A DNA stretch of 64,000 nucleotides from Gonatopus flavifemur (GCA_018340375.1 JAFFJZ010000004.1:23906001-23970000), one strand, 5' to 3'; positions 22,052-37,000 are shown, numbered from the stretch's first letter. Translations and numbers: made by a program. The notes: a model not told the origin generated them from the sequence alone.

Positions 22052-25000
22052 CTGGAAAAAATAATGAAGTGTGGAATTAAAATCCAGACAACTTTTCAAC
22101 CGCATTCTCACAGTCATATGTTTTTATATGATTTGAGTTCACATTTACTTCGAGGTTTGATAGGAGGACAATCCCTTTGTCTCCTCGCTGCAATTCTGGC
22201 GAGTTGTCTAGCCGCTGACGGGAATTCAAGACCATCGTTTCTATCTTGCGCGACCAACCGACGTTCTTCCGCCATCGCTTCGAGCCATCGGCGTTTTTCC
22301 TCAGCCGACCGACAGCAGAAAAGTAGCCATTTGTCGCGAACACAACTGTACACTTTGAGACCATGTCTGACAGTCACTCCAAGTTGATGATCTAATAAGA
22401 AGAAGCAGTGGTTGTAATGTCAAGTTGGAAACAAGCTGCAAATTTGATATCTTTTACTGAATTCTTTTGAATTATATTTGAAAAGGAAACCATCCCCTTT
22501 GGGTTTTATATTGGAAATATGAAAGGATTCAATGGAAAATTCATCGGGATCTAGCCATTTGGAGATCTAATGAATTACCTTTTCCATCAGGAACGTCGAT
22601 GACTTCACTGGTATCAAGATAAATTCGACCTTTGTACACGTAGGTGTTACGTTTTAAAATATCCTTCTTACAATACACAAGTTGATGATCGAATAGAAAT
22701 AATGTAATATTACTAGTCCACATTCCTGTAGTAACGCGTATTGCCTCGCCTTGGTAGATCAGTTGAGAAGAAACTTCAATGAGATCTTCACCCTGTAAGA
22801 AATCAATTTTATCGTTGAATTTTCCAAGGAAAATATAATCCAATGTGTGTATGAAATCTCTTTACATTCTTACCTCCCATCCTTCAACCCTGAGTTGCCA
22901 AGCCGCTAATTTCTCAAGGCTTTCCATTCTTCTTTTCCTCTCATTTATTAAAACCGCAACATCGCGCATTGCTCCTAAGGCTTCTTGTATCCTGTGATAA
23001 TCCGAATGATCGGCTTTTGTATATTTCAACAATTCTGCCAACTGTAATGGATATTTGCATATCCGTTGAACTGGCGTTAGAAGATAACCGTCGAGAGGTA
23101 TTTGAATGAGACCACGCATTAATCGACATGCTTCGAAAAATTCGCTGTAACGATTGTGTTGATAGAGTTCCTGTAGGGTCGCGATAGCCATTGGGTGACT
23201 GTTACAATATTCGGAATACATTCGAAAACCTGCTCTCTGTGTAAACAAAAATAAATATTGAAGGATAAGTGCCGTACATATGAATACATTAAACTTAGTG
23301 GAAATGAAGGATTTTTAAAGGGAAGTTTCAGAAGGGTACGAGTAGCCCAAGTTGAAAATTCCCGAATGCATTTCCAGACAGCAGGTTAATAACAATTCGA
23401 TCTTAAATTGATATCTAGCTGATCAAGATTACAGCAACAAAATTTGGGTGGCTAATTCAAGATCGGCATTCTGTATTTTTCGACTTATTCTCGATATCTT
23501 TTTGGAGCACACTGTATACGACAGAATCCCCTTCTCAAACACAGTTTGAGAATATTTTTATCGAAAAAAATGTTCAAAGGTGATGTAATATTCAATATCA
23601 AGATGATATTGAATTGACACCCAATCGAGATCGTCGTTATTTTTTCTTGCAACGTGTAGAAAACGATACACTGTATTATCCAACCGTATTTCTCTGTTGT
23701 TGTGTAGCAAATTTAGCGTTCTTTGAGTTGTAACACATGAGCTGAAAAGTCCCGGGCCTAACACATAGATGGCACGAATTTGACTGCATTCACCTGTTTT
23801 TCAGTTAGTACTAACCTTCAAAAGACAGCTGTCAAAATTTCATGATATTCTATTCATTACCCACATAGCACAAATCTCAGTAATATCTCCAGAATATTCT
23901 GGAGACATTGTAATATTGTCAGAATATTCTGGAGATATTACTGAGACATTTGTGCTATATGGGTAATTTGTGAATTATTGTACTAAGAGTGACGCTACTT
24001 TTGTTATTTTTTGAACAATGGATCAAAAACAATTTCGTGTTTTGATTTTACACTGCTTCTTGATGGGAAAAAATACCGTTCAAGCGAAGCGATGGCTTGA
24101 AAAGTGGTATGGGGACTCCGCTCCATCAGAAACCACAATAAAATGTTGGTTTGCTGACTTCAAACGTGGTCGTAGAGACACCGATGATGCAGAACGCAGT
24201 GGACGTCCAAATAAGGCGGTAACACCAGAAAACAGAAAAAAAATCCAAAAAAACCGTTTTGAATGATCGAAAAGTGAAGTTGCGTGAGTTAGCTGACACA
24301 CAGTGGCCCAAAATCCGAAAAAGCTGATCAAAAGTACAAGAACCCTTTTGATTTGCTTGCAACTCGTTACTGCGTATATTTGCGGGGTCGCTGAATACGA
24401 ATCTGAAGTTATAAATACGAAATTCAAAATGGCGGATCCAATATGGCGGGCGATAAATTTGAAAATTCATTCGATTCGCTTGAAATTTGTCATGTAGGGG
24501 GTTTTTCGGGTCGCTGAATACGAATCTGAAGATATAAATTCGAAATGGCGGATCCAATATGGCGGACGATAATTTCAAAACTCGTCCGATTCGTTTCAAA
24601 TTGATCTTGGTTTGATTGTCATGGACAGTTTCTGGAACGATGAAAGAAAGTATTGGATAACAAATAGGATAAAACTTGGATCCACTATGTTCTCACTGAT
24701 AATTAATTCACTACTTTTTTACAGCTCTCCCTTCATAATTGCTGGACACTTAACACGACCCCCACCCGCCACCCCCCATTGCTTGATAAGCGGTTAATTA
24801 GGAACATAAGTTCCATTTTCTAAATTGGAAATTGAAGTTTTTATAATATTGACCATCACGTCACGCCACGGATGAGCCCCCCCCCCCCTCATGTGATAAA
24901 TCGTCAAGATAACCTCAACCACCCTCTATCCATCACGTAATTTATGTATGACTCTTAATTTGGTCTCAATGGAAAATATCTCCCTATATTAGCAAAGATG

Positions 25001-28000
25001 TTGGTATTGGAAATCTCTTATATGGGCTATTTTTAACATTAACGTGAACTGAAGCCACATTCGCAAGTATTCGCAGCTAATTTTTACATATGTTTTATCT
25101 GAATGCACGACAAACATATCAGCGATGGAAACATGACCGGATCTATCAAGCCTTTTTTGCATTCTCTCATTTTCTAAGTGTTGTACATGGTTTTGTTTTA
25201 TGATTCGACAATCCATGAATTTTCCATTTATTGTGATGGTTGATGTTTGACAAAAAATCCACAAACTTATTCAAAATTTACGCCCCTTCACGAATAGATT
25301 CCATTTTCCCAAATTGAAATCGATCCATCCGTTGGAAAGTTATGGATTCATAAAGATGATGAATTAATTTCGCGTTTCGTGCACGGAGTCAGTCGATTCA
25401 AACAGCTCTGAATGGAGGAACAGAAAAAGAGTCACAAACGACATCTGCTATAAGTTCACGATGTCAACTGAAGCTGGGAGCATTATTCCAACTATTTCAC
25501 GTGTGAGAAGCTAGGAAAAAACAACTTCATTATTTGACTTTTGATCAGCTTTTTCGAATTTTGTACCACTAGTGGTATCGTAAAAATATCAAAAGAACGC
25601 GTTGGCTTTATATTGCATGAGCATTCAACTATGAGGAAGCTCCGTTCAAAGTGAGTCCCACGTTTGCTCACTGTTGACCAAGAACAGGAACGCGTTGATG
25701 CTTCTGAGTAGTGTTTGGCCATGTTGAAACGTAACAAGCCGGAATTTTTGCGTCGATATAGGTGTATAATTTTGCTTCCGCCGTTTTGCAATAGATGGCT
25801 GTAGCGGTAAGTGGTAGTTGAAATAAATAGATCATAGATGTCATACAATAAGCTTAGGTATTTGTAAACATAACGCCATCGAAATATTAGTCGATTTGTG
25901 TGTGCATCATAAAGTTATTCTCGATTAAACATGTCGATTAAACGTCGAAGACCAGCATGGCGGTGGAAGAGAGAAGGTTTTCGAAGATGCAGAACTGGAG
26001 GCATTACTTGATCAAGACTCGTGTCGAACGCAACAAGAATTGGCAGGATCATTGGGAGTGATGCAACCAGCCATTTCAAAACACCTGAAAGTCATGGGAA
26101 TGATTCAGAAACAAGGAAATTGGGTGCCGTACGAGTTGAAGCCGAGAGATGTTGAACGGCGTATGTGTGTTTGTAAACAGCTGCTTGCAAGGCAAAGACG
26201 GAAGGGATTTCTGCATCGCATTGTGACTGGAGACGAAAAATGGGGCCATTACGATAATCCCAAGCGCAGAAAATTATGGGGATATCCCGGCCATGCTTCC
26301 ACGTCGACGGCCAAACCGAATATTCACGGTTCCAAGGTTATGCTCAGTATTTGGTGGGAACAGCTCAGCGTAACATATTATGAGTTGTTGAAACAGACTG
26401 AAACAATCACAGGTGATCGTTATCGAACGCAATTAATGCGTTTGAGCCGAGCATTGAAAGACAAACGGCCGTAATACAACGAGAGACATGATAAAGTGAT
26501 TTTACAGCATGACAATGCTCGACCCCATGTTGCAAAAGTGGTCAAGTCATACTTGGAAACTTTGAAATGGGAAGTCCTACCCCACCCGCTGTATTCTCCA
26601 GACGTTGCTCCCTCGGACTATCACTTGTTCCGATCAATGGCACACGGCCCAGCTGACCAGCACTCCCGGTCTTATGAAGAAGTAAAAAATGGGATCGATT
26701 TGTGGATCGCTTCAAAAGATGACCAGTTTTTTCAACGCGGGATTCGTATGCTGCCCGAAAGATGGGAGAAAGTAGTGGCCAGCGATGGACAATACTCTGA
26801 ATCATAAATGTATAACCAGTTCTTTACAATAAAGCCTCGAATTTCGGAAAAACGGCGGAAGCAAAGTTATACACCTAATATTACAATGGATGAAACATGG
26901 ATCCATCGCTTCACTCCGGAATCAAAACGATCGTCATCCGAGTGGACAGCCACTGGTGAATCTCGTCCAAAGCGTCCGAAAGCACAACAATCGGCTAGAA
27001 TGGTCATAGTCTCGGTATTTTGGGATGTGCGTGGTGTAATATTCATCGACTATCTTGAGAAGGGAAATCCCATCAAGAGTGAATATTATATCGCATTATT
27101 GGAACGTTTGAAGGCCGAAATTGCAAAGAAACGACTGCATGTGACAAAGAAAAAAACTTTATTTCATCAAGACAACGCACCATGTCACAAGTCAATCGAA
27201 ACAATGGCGAAACTACATGGATTGAACTTCGAATTGCTTCCACATCCACCGTATTCGCCAGATTTGGCTCCCAGCGACTACTGGCTGTTCGCAGACCTAA
27301 GAACAATGCTCGCCGGTCAGAAATTTCGCTCGAATGAAGAGGTTTTCACTGAAACTGAGGCCTATTTTGAGGCAAAAGATAAATCGTTCTACAAAAGTGG
27401 TATTGAAATGTTAAAGCGACGCTGGAATAATTACGTTGTTCTTGATGGAGATTACGGTGATGAATAAAGCTAATCTTGAACAAAAAAAACGTGTTTTCTT
27501 TGTTAGGCCCGGGACTTTTCAGCCCATGTGTTATATCTCATGATGATCTTCAATACAATATTCATGGCATTCATGAAGAACATTTGCAAAAAATAAATAC
27601 TCAGGAACGACCCACATAGCACCCAATGTCTCAGTAATATTTCTAGAATATCACAATGTCTCGCTAAGAACATTCTGTGTGAAATATTTATACAACGTTC
27701 TGTAGATCTCGCAAATACAATATTTCGTTCAAAATGTCCCTGGTGAAAATATATGCTCGTAGGAAACGCATTCGAAGCTGAGAAGAAACGTGAAAAGGTT
27801 CCAATCTTCTCTTGCCGAAGCGTATAATAATTGCTTGTTGTAGAGCACTAAAATTATACGTTATCAATACGCTTTATAAACGTTCAATGTCACTTTGGGG
27901 AGAGCACTGTTACGTTCCATGAAAAGTAATGCGAATCATTTCATACAGACTTTGAGTATCGGTTTTAAACTGTCAGGAATCATAGCGTTCCATGGCTGAA

Positions 28001-31000
28001 TAGGTAAGACGCTGGATTGCAATGATGGAAATCATGGGTTCGAATCTCGCCGAATGGTCAACATTTTTATCTTCTTATATTGTTCATACTCTTCATGGAG
28101 CGCTGATTTTTATACGCTTTTTTTGTTGCAAACACGTTTCAAGTACTCTTCGAAACCGTTCTATTTACTCTTTGTTCACTTTTCATTACACGTTTCTGTT
28201 ACGCTCCATCATACTATTCATCTGCGCTCCATTTCAGTTTCCATTTTCACCAGGGGTTCTGAGAATCTTCCACTTGAAACATTGCACATATAATGTTTAG
28301 TAATGTTCTGGGCATTCACGATGGGGAATATGCTGAATTTGTCGCAAATTAAATATCCGGAGAATATGACAGTACCCATACTTTATATAGAACAATGAAT
28401 TCCATACATCTGACTTGGGACTTGGTAAAATTCACAAGTCAAGATCGAAAAAACCTCTCCTACGACCTATTCGCTTTTCGTTTCAGAAGATTCTGAATCG
28501 ATTGGTCTTCATCCCACGAAGATAAATTTTCTCATCAATTCGATCCAGCACTTAGTGAAATTTCGAGGTACATTTAAAGAAAAAACGAATTTCTATGCAA
28601 CGGGAATCTTTCCTGATAAAATAGCTCTCCTGATATTGGAGCTAATTTACCAAAAAACAAAAACCGATTGTATTTTGGAATCTCGAAATTTTCATCGTTG
28701 ATCGAGCTCAAAATGACCTCGGAATATTGACCACTGTACGATCGGATCGATCTTGTTTTCGAGATTACTTTGATATTCCCATACTGATATCGAATTGACA
28801 TCTTTTCGACTATTCATTTCTGCCTGGGACAGGATCGCCAAATTCACATGGGGATTCGAATTCCCACACAGGATCCACGTTATCCCTCCAGGGTGTCGTT
28901 TGGGGCCTTTAGGTTCCTATCAAACGGGAGCTCGATCGGTCCTAGAAGGGAACCTATGGGATCTCACAAGAGACTCTAAAAAGTCCCACGCAGGACCTGA
29001 AAGGATACCGCGGTGGAAAAGGGGTGGAAACAAATGCATCAAATGTGGCAACAAAAATTGTAGAATCAATATCCCACAAAATCTCGTTTTCGTCTAGCAA
29101 ATCAAGTTACAAATGATCTTACTGGATACTGTGGAAGTTTATATTAGGACCCACACTTCCTCAATTTGATATTGGTTGGAATTACTCCCAGTTTGATCTG
29201 ACGTTTGTTTCCACTCTTCCTGTATCGGTTTCACCACCTTGATGTGGGTTTTGGGTAGGAACCCGACTGGTTGGGGGTTGAAATCTGAGTTTGTATTCAA
29301 ATTTTGCTGTCCTGTCCATCCGAGAATTTTCAACTGGAGGATTTCCGCTCACATTTGGATGATCTGAATAATTTTCACTTATATGCTAGATATTGCACGT
29401 TATGTGCTTTAGACATCTCATACAGAGTCGCTACCGATCCCACACAGGACACTACGTCGCTTTCCCGTGGAATTCAGAGAGGAGAAGTGGATCGATAGAC
29501 ACAGCGTGCAGGCGACAGAGAAATGTCCGCACGAAAAATTGGCCCGGACATTTCTCCGTCATGCGACGTTATATGCCCTATTCCCTTTCTCCCTCCTCAA
29601 TTCCACAAAGAGGTGACGTGAGTTCATCGGCGACTCTCCTGGTATGGGTCCCGTCCTGTACGTCACTCCCACGCAGTGATGCCAGATTCAAGACCGAGAT
29701 TTTTCTTACCCTCTCCATTGACCGTTTCCCCTTTCCCCCACCATGCGGATTTAGTCGGGCGAGCGAGAGAGAAGGAGTAACTATCACTCTCTCGCTCGTC
29801 CGACTTGAACCGCATGGTTGGAGAAAGGGGAAGCGGTCGATGGGGAGAGTAAAAACGGTATTGGTCTCGAATCTGGCATCACTGCTCCCACCTAGAACTT
29901 ATATAGAGAATTGGTCAATGGGGCAGATCGGAGGAGGAATAGTGGTTCGATGGAGAAGGGGCGTAAAATAGGGTTGCCAGATATAAACCAGGACAGTTTG
30001 ATCATTGGTTCCGTCTTTTAGAATCTGGAATATGAATGGTTAGATACATTAGAATTATCCAATCATCGACTGTCCTGGTTTTTATCTGGCAAACCTACGT
30101 AAAAGCAACGGAGAAATATTCATGTTGTTGCTAGCGATAAAACTAGAGATTTCTAAGGGCTTTGCTAAACATCTAGCATTTGGAGAGACGCTTGAGAGTC
30201 CCTAGTTCTTTGCTAACGCAAGTGTTACAAAATCGTAAGCGTTTCTACTGGGGCGTGATGATCGATCTTATAGTTGAATTTTAATATTCCTAACATGTAT
30301 GTTGACCGCATTGATTTTTACTCACATGTTTGAGGAAACATTCACCGACGCAGCTTTTGTAAGGAGCATTCCAATCAATTCTTGATTCCAAGTCTTTAAG
30401 AAAGTCCGATTGGAAGTCTAGAAGATCTTCAAGATTGATAAATATAGTTTCAATCTGTTCTTCCGTAAACATATCTGTACGTCTTCGACATTCTGCTACA
30501 TAACCCTCAGCTACATCACGCAGAATCTTGACAAAATCGCGTTCGGTTTGTACAAGTTCTCGAACCACACTTGTTCTGACTTGTTCGTTTGACAGTAAGG
30601 ATATGCTGGTACGTCTTCTTATTTGTTTATTTGAATTACCTCCGGAAGCCAAAGCAGCTAGACAGTCTTCAACCGTATCTTCTTGGCTAACACGTAACTA
30701 GAAAAGAGAAGAAATCGAGTCATCGAATTGAATGGATATTGTACTTGTTTACATGACATCCATATTGAATCTCATCTCCAGCGTGTATGAACCCTGGCCC
30801 CACTCTGGCCCAGTCTTGGGCCCATATTGGCAGGATGGGACCCTCGCTGGACCAGGGTGAGCCAATAAATCCAGGCATCCTATCAGAAATGATTTTAGCA
30901 ACCTTCCGGTCCATGTGAAAGCTTTTTCTAGTGATTACCCTGGTTAAAGTGTCCCAGCGATGCATAGAAGTTATTTCGTATTATTCATCCACACAGGACA

Positions 31001-34000
31001 TCTACGTCACCTCTCCGTAGATTCAAGGGAGGAGAAAGGGATTGCTGAATAAAGCGTGGTACGACGGAGAAAGGGCGTAGAGACAATGGAGAAATGTCCG
31101 CCCAAAAAAAAGGCCCGGAGATTTCTCCGTCATCTCTACGTTGCTTCTCCATCGTACCACGTTACATTCCCTGCACGTTTTCTTCTTCCTCGAATCTATG
31201 GAGATGCGACGTAATTGTTCGGCGACTGTCTTGTGTGGGCATGTACTCTCATAAATGATTACATATGACTGATATTGAACTTCTATGAATCGCTATGACG
31301 CTTTAACCAGAGTAGCTTCACTTCACAGGTCTTGGAAGGTACTAGGCAAACGCTATAATCATTTTGACCAAGGTAGACTCGTTCCATGGGAATCCACATG
31401 GGAAGTCCTGGGAATCCATGCACGGAAGAAAATGACCTGTAATTTTACCGGAATACGGATTATTATATGCACAGCAAAGAACATCTGTCTCCTTTACCGG
31501 AATTCTTGTAAAATTTACCAAAAACTTGGTCAGTTAAACAAGAATTCCGGTAAACGTGACAGATGTCCCTTGTTGTCCGTATAGTCACCGGAGTTCCGGT
31601 AAAATTAACGGTCCATTTTTCCCGTGTGGGGATTTACTCATTTTCTTACAGGTTATTATCATTCCTAGATAGAAACATTTCTCACTAATGCCATCATCCC
31701 GGGATATTTGAAGGAGAACAAGGGTGTCAAGTGGACAAGGAGGATTGCGAGGTTTAGGTTGGGAAACGAGATGAGGGGGAGAGGGATATTGGGAAGAGGA
31801 AGATGAGAGGATGTGGAGAGGAAGTAGAAGAGTAGGAGTAAGTTTTGGAGAGATGAACGGGAGGGGAAGGGGTGGGGTTAGACGGAAGGGAGAGAGAAAT
31901 ATTGGGAGAGGATGGAAGGGAAGAGGGGTGGATGAGGGAATTGGGGGAGAGAAGGAGAAGAGATGAGGAGGGGGGTTAGGGGGGGGGAGGATGAATGATT
32001 TGAGGAGTGGAAGGATGAGCGATCTCTCTCTCTCTCTCTGTCTGACATGGATGGATGCTCAGGTTAAGGCTCAGTTTTCAAGTGTAAATTAGAATAAGGT
32101 AGTTGTAAGTAGAGTAAGTGGGGAGCATTTGTACGGGAGGGCGGCGCTCACAAGTAATGTAAGTGGGCGACGACGAAGAATAAACAAAGGAATACATACA
32201 ATAATGCCATCATAATGGTGAAAGAATGGGCAAGAAATGTTTGCATCGTGGTACCAAGGTGTTTCCGCGTAAAGCATTGTTGTTGGCAGCAAAACGAGCT
32301 GATGGCACCATATTGGAGACATAATGTTTACATTTTATGCATCATTGCAAGCTGAGCGAGGTTTATGATAGTATGTTTACGGCACATTATGTTACAAAAT
32401 ATTTAGAGCATGTTTTTCTATCTGGGATTAGTTCCTATAAAGTCTCTCAATTGTAAACAATTATTAATTGGCGAACTGCCGCTCTTTGCACTGTGTGGAT
32501 TCAAGGTGGATGAGCGAGATTGGTGGACAGTGCATAGATGTGACGTATTATTCATTTTCCATCGATCTCATGTAACGGCGACGTGTCTCACCAATAGCAA
32601 TGCTTTACGCGAGAAACTTTAAATAGGAAAACTGAAATTTATGTGACTTAATTAGTGATCACAGGTTTGAAATTCACTCACCCTCACAAAAGCAGCTGGA
32701 AACCATCCATGTTCGCCTCCACAACTACCCCACCACCAGTTCTCATCTAAAGTTTCTAATACATCTATCACATCACCGGCACGAAAAGCTAATTCTTCAG
32801 GTTCCATAGCAATATGATCCCAAACAGCTTCCGCAAGAATCACAGGTATCTCGTCCATCGTTTGTTCATAAGATTTTTTCCTTTCCGTTAACGAGGTGAT
32901 GGAGGATTCCGAATCGGACATCATTTCGTCGTCTGATGTACAGCCTCTTCCATCTTGTTCGTCTTCGGATAAGATATTTCCACCGGGGATCTTCACACCT
33001 AGTATTTGGAATACAATTATTTGGAATTTGTTTTCGAAATATAATGAGCGGGATTTTAAGTAACATATCAATATCTTGAATTCCATAAGATTTCTTGACG
33101 AGACATCGAATCGAGATATTGCCCAAGTAATACGTATGTAGCTGTATTCGCTGGGGAGGGCTGACCAAAATATTCGGATAATGTATTTGAAGTACAAAAT
33201 GCGAAATATTCAGCAAAACTCTGCTCAAAATGCAGGGCGAAACCAGACAAAAAATTGTTGTCAGACTTTGAACAGTTTTTTTCCCACGAAATCCGGGCAA
33301 AAATTGACAAACTTTTCACTCGGTTTTGCCTGGAATTATCAAACTGGAACACCTTGTCATAAACCAACTGCAACTTTTTGGAACGGTTCTGTTTGGAATT
33401 CACAAACTATGTTAATCCAGACAAAAACTGACGGAAATTTCTTTGCCAGAGTTTGTGAGGATGTTCTAATTCGATAATGTTTGAATAATGTTGAAGTTTA
33501 ATTCGTTTATTGGAACGAATTAGTATCGAAATATTCAGCAATTGAGAACCCAAAATTTTGCAGTATATTTATCAAACGATGTTTTCAATTCTCAACAGTT
33601 AATTGAGAATCTCGAATCTTCGTTCCGTTTTTATCAATGATCCAAACTTTGAAAACATAATTCCGAACAAAACGGGGGAGAAAATTTGTCAGTCTTTGCC
33701 TAGATTTCGCGTGAAAACCCCGTTTGAAACCTGATAATAATTCTCTGTCCACTTCTGTGTGTGATTTTCAGTAGGAAAATGAAGTACAGGATGTCAGATA
33801 ATTCTTGAAGATATGCATTCTAGATGCAACATATTCAGGTCAATGTATTCCAAATGAGAAAAGGAATATCAAGTACTGATTATATTCCAAAAATAAGAAT
33901 TATGAATGTATTTCAAATGTCTAATATTGGTACTCAACGAGAACAAATTAGTATGTGTCGTCAGATTGAGTTACAACTGAAGATGTCATTCTACCTAATT

Positions 34001-37000
34001 ACATCAGAATAGAATCAAAATTATATCACGAACTAACTAGTCAATTCCTGATTGACTTAAACTTTAAAAATTCTAATTCACGAGAAGATTGTCATTGGTG
34101 TTTTCATCAGACATTTTTTAAGATTCTTCTGGATATATTTTAGAACTTATCATCAACACTATTATATTCAGTGATTTTGTTGCTATATGAATAAACATTC
34201 TAATTGAAAAGATCTTAGGCATTCATGAGTAATGCTGCACTAGAAAAAAAGTGGATTCTTAAAAGTGAATCATTGAATAATTGCGAAGAACTTCACTAAA
34301 AAAAATGTTACTGTAAAAAGTCCCATGATTGTGAGCAAGTTCAGGATACTCTTGAAATCCAACTACACTGAGAAAATTTTATGACAAACTCCATCAGACT
34401 AGTATCGTAATTGCGACATATACTTCCACTATGAGATTAGGCACTACACTTATGTTCATTGTTATCATGAGTATATGAAGTACTCACATATTTATCATAA
34501 CAATAAACATAAGTATAGTGCCTAACCTCATAGTGGGAGTATATGTCGCAATTACGATACTAGTTTGATGGAGTTTGCCATAAAATTTTTCCAGTGTGAA
34601 TGTAGGTTCAATTTTATGGAGGTTTCCTGTCATGATAGTACATTATCAGCACTGTAAAAAATTTCTATGGGAAACTTCGCATAAATATTCGGAAGTAATT
34701 AACACATACATGCGTTAGGAATTTTCCGTATTTTACAGGAAATTTACTGGAAAATGATGGTGAAAATTCCATAAAGTTGGGAATTTTCAGCTGAATTCAT
34801 AGGAAATTTCACATACATTTATTGGAAATTGATTTCCTACCACATGATCGGAATTTTCCGATTGCCGCGTGTACGGAAATTCCGATTATTTTTCACAGTG
34901 AGGTTATCATAGTATCTCACACAGCACCACAGTCCCAGAAGAATTTGTGTTGAACTGACTGGATTCCTTACGAATTCTTAAAGAATTCTTCTGGGACTGT
35001 GGTACTGTTAAGGATGTTTGCCCATGAACAATAGCTTTTCATAAAATTGAACCTACATTCAGTTAGATTTCAAGGGTATCATGAACTCGCTCACAATCAT
35101 GGGACTTTTTACAGTAACATTTTTGAGTGCCTAGTTTTTGTTTAGCGCAATTTTACAAAACTCGTGCGTACCTACCCAGCTGAAAATCCCTAGGGAAGAC
35201 TTGAACAATCAACATGGGAATCAGGACGGGACTTGACCGAGTAGCATAGGAACCAAGGGTAGAACTAGGTTAGGTGGTGTGGCAAATCATCAGCAATTCA
35301 ACCAAACCTTGGGACAATTTATTCTTGTTCTCGTTTTGGCGCGAGAGAGGCAAGTAAGATGAAATCATTTCCTAAAAAGTCTTCACGTTCAGTCTCGCAC
35401 AAGTCTCGTTACAAATGGATAATGATGAATTAAATATACAATAAACAGTAAATTATTTTGCTTTACCTGTAATTTTGGTGCGCATCAACGGGGACAGCTG
35501 ATTGATACCCAGTGGTTGGCTGAGAGAACGTCTCAGATTTGTCCGAGAACTCCTCCCTTTCGCGTTACTAAGGATCAATACAAAAGATAAATCATTTATG
35601 GAATGAACTGAACATTATTTTGGACATTACAGGAGCGCATATGTATAACAGGGTTCAACAAGCGTGTGCCAAAGCTTGATAACAACATTTACAACAAAGA
35701 TTTACTAGTAGGGTTTGTTTATATGTATATTTCATACATATCCTGTGTTTTTTCAAATATTTTTGTAACGTTTTATTGATAATGTCAGTGAAAATTGAAG
35801 AAAATAGATTGTACTAAATAAGAAAAAAGTGGAATAATAACGATCCTCCGTTAAACTTCTTTGATCTGACGATTGAACTATGAATTAGTTAGGTTCTTTT
35901 ACTGAGAGAACTCTTGATAGTTAGATCAATAATAGTTGGATCTGTTTTTTTTTGTCGAATACGATGTAATTAATTAATTTTCTTCTTATACAAAAGTAGC
36001 ACAGCTAGTAAAAAATGTCTTACGAAGACTCAGCACGGCTTGTAGCTAGGTTTGGAAGTCCGAGTCGAGATGGTCTTTATAAGAATTTTACGATGAGCTG
36101 TGTTTATGAAAAATTCTCAAAAGTATATACAATATTCACACATAATTCGATATAATTTATGTGAGTTACATATAAATTATATATTGGGTTGTGTTCATTT
36201 GTTGTTTCGACACCAAATATTGGGATGAATTCCTATAAAATTCGTGCGATGGTAATTTTCATACCGTTTTGTTTTACAGCGTAAAAAAACTATTTAGTTT
36301 TTATCAACACACTGGTCAAAACCCATTCTCTATCTTGAGGCTTGGTCACTGATTCAGAGTGATTGTGATGTGCTGAATAGGAGAATGAAGTCAGATTTCT
36401 TAAATCAGTCTATTTTTTGTGATGATTTATGGGTATAGAATTTGTTAAATCATGTATATACGTTTCACATAAAAATGATATGTGAACAAATACACAAATT
36501 CCACTAATTCGAGAAATTTTGACATTGTTTCAGTATTCAACACACAGAAACCACTCAAATTCAGTTCCCAAATCTCAGAATACAAGAAACAACTTTTTTG
36601 TTGTTGTCCTGTAATATTTTTCCAGGGCGCTAAAAAGGGGGCAGGTAGGGTAGGTGTGTTTTTGTGTCTTCTGAATACTTGAACACGGGACGCCTTTGAA
36701 ATTTCACGTTCAGCGCGTTTCATTCCTCGATCTGGATATGTTATTTTATAAAAAAAAGTCGACGGTCTCAAGCATCGTCCATCCCTGTTACAGACTTGTT
36801 TAACGGAAGATTGATTATCCAATCAGTAAAATAAATTTTTGTGTTCTCTATTGTCGGTGAACTTCATGGTATTGTTCCCTTATGACATTTTCGAGTTTTG
36901 CACATTCAATGTAGATGCGATGTACATAAATTTCACATTCCTCATAAAATTTACATATATCGTAACCTCGATAGCAATTTAACTTGGCGGCAAGGTTATC

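Larger units (their letters stand above)
23733..27531 (+). mobile_element. irritans-like mariner with two nested insertions, TA duplication
   Basis: The inverted ends ACACATGAGCTGAAAAGTCC and its partner GGACTTTTCAGCCCATGTGT are flanked by TA (23731-23732 and 27532-27533). The coding pieces on the plus strand are: 24018 to about 24300 (MDQKQFRVLILHCFLMG, then WFADFKRGR and SGRPNKAV); about 25580-25758 (ILHEHSTMRKL, then VPRLLTVDQEQERVD); and 26884-27467 (TMDETWIHRFTPESK, QDNAPCHKS, SPDLAPSDYWLF). Thus the first, second and third catalytic Asp regions are all found (DD34D). The gene has a slip near 24240, stops at about 25644 and 25693, and is cut by insertions at 24304-25578 and 25759-26877. 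Confidence 0.9.
27611..28465 (+). mobile_element. CCCACATAGCAC-type element, copy 2, with nested insertion
   Basis: It starts CCCACATAGCACCCAATGTC and shares about 330 bp with the 8940-9269 copy up to AAACCTCTCCTAC. It is interrupted by the 27738-28255 element. The uninterrupted copy 1 provides the empty site (AATGTTCTGAG). Confidence 0.8.
34294..35129. mobile_element. outer palindromic element with three nested elements
   Basis: CACTAAAAAAAATGTTACTG on the left pairs with CAGTAACATTTTTGAGTG on the right. The arms (about 75 bp) run through AAAAAGTCCCATGATTGTGA and GATTTCAAG. Between the arms sit separate inverted-repeat elements at 34366-34596, 34650-34900 and about 34916-35011. Confidence 0.85.

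Noticed and set aside
21880..22387. Plus-strand ORFs opposite the last RhoGEF exons
   Set aside because: They are shadows of exons 8 and 9.
28795..29097. ORF with a Cys-x2-Cys motif near its end
   Set aside because: It covers degraded transposon words, and the single Cys pair is not enough to support a zinc-finger gene.
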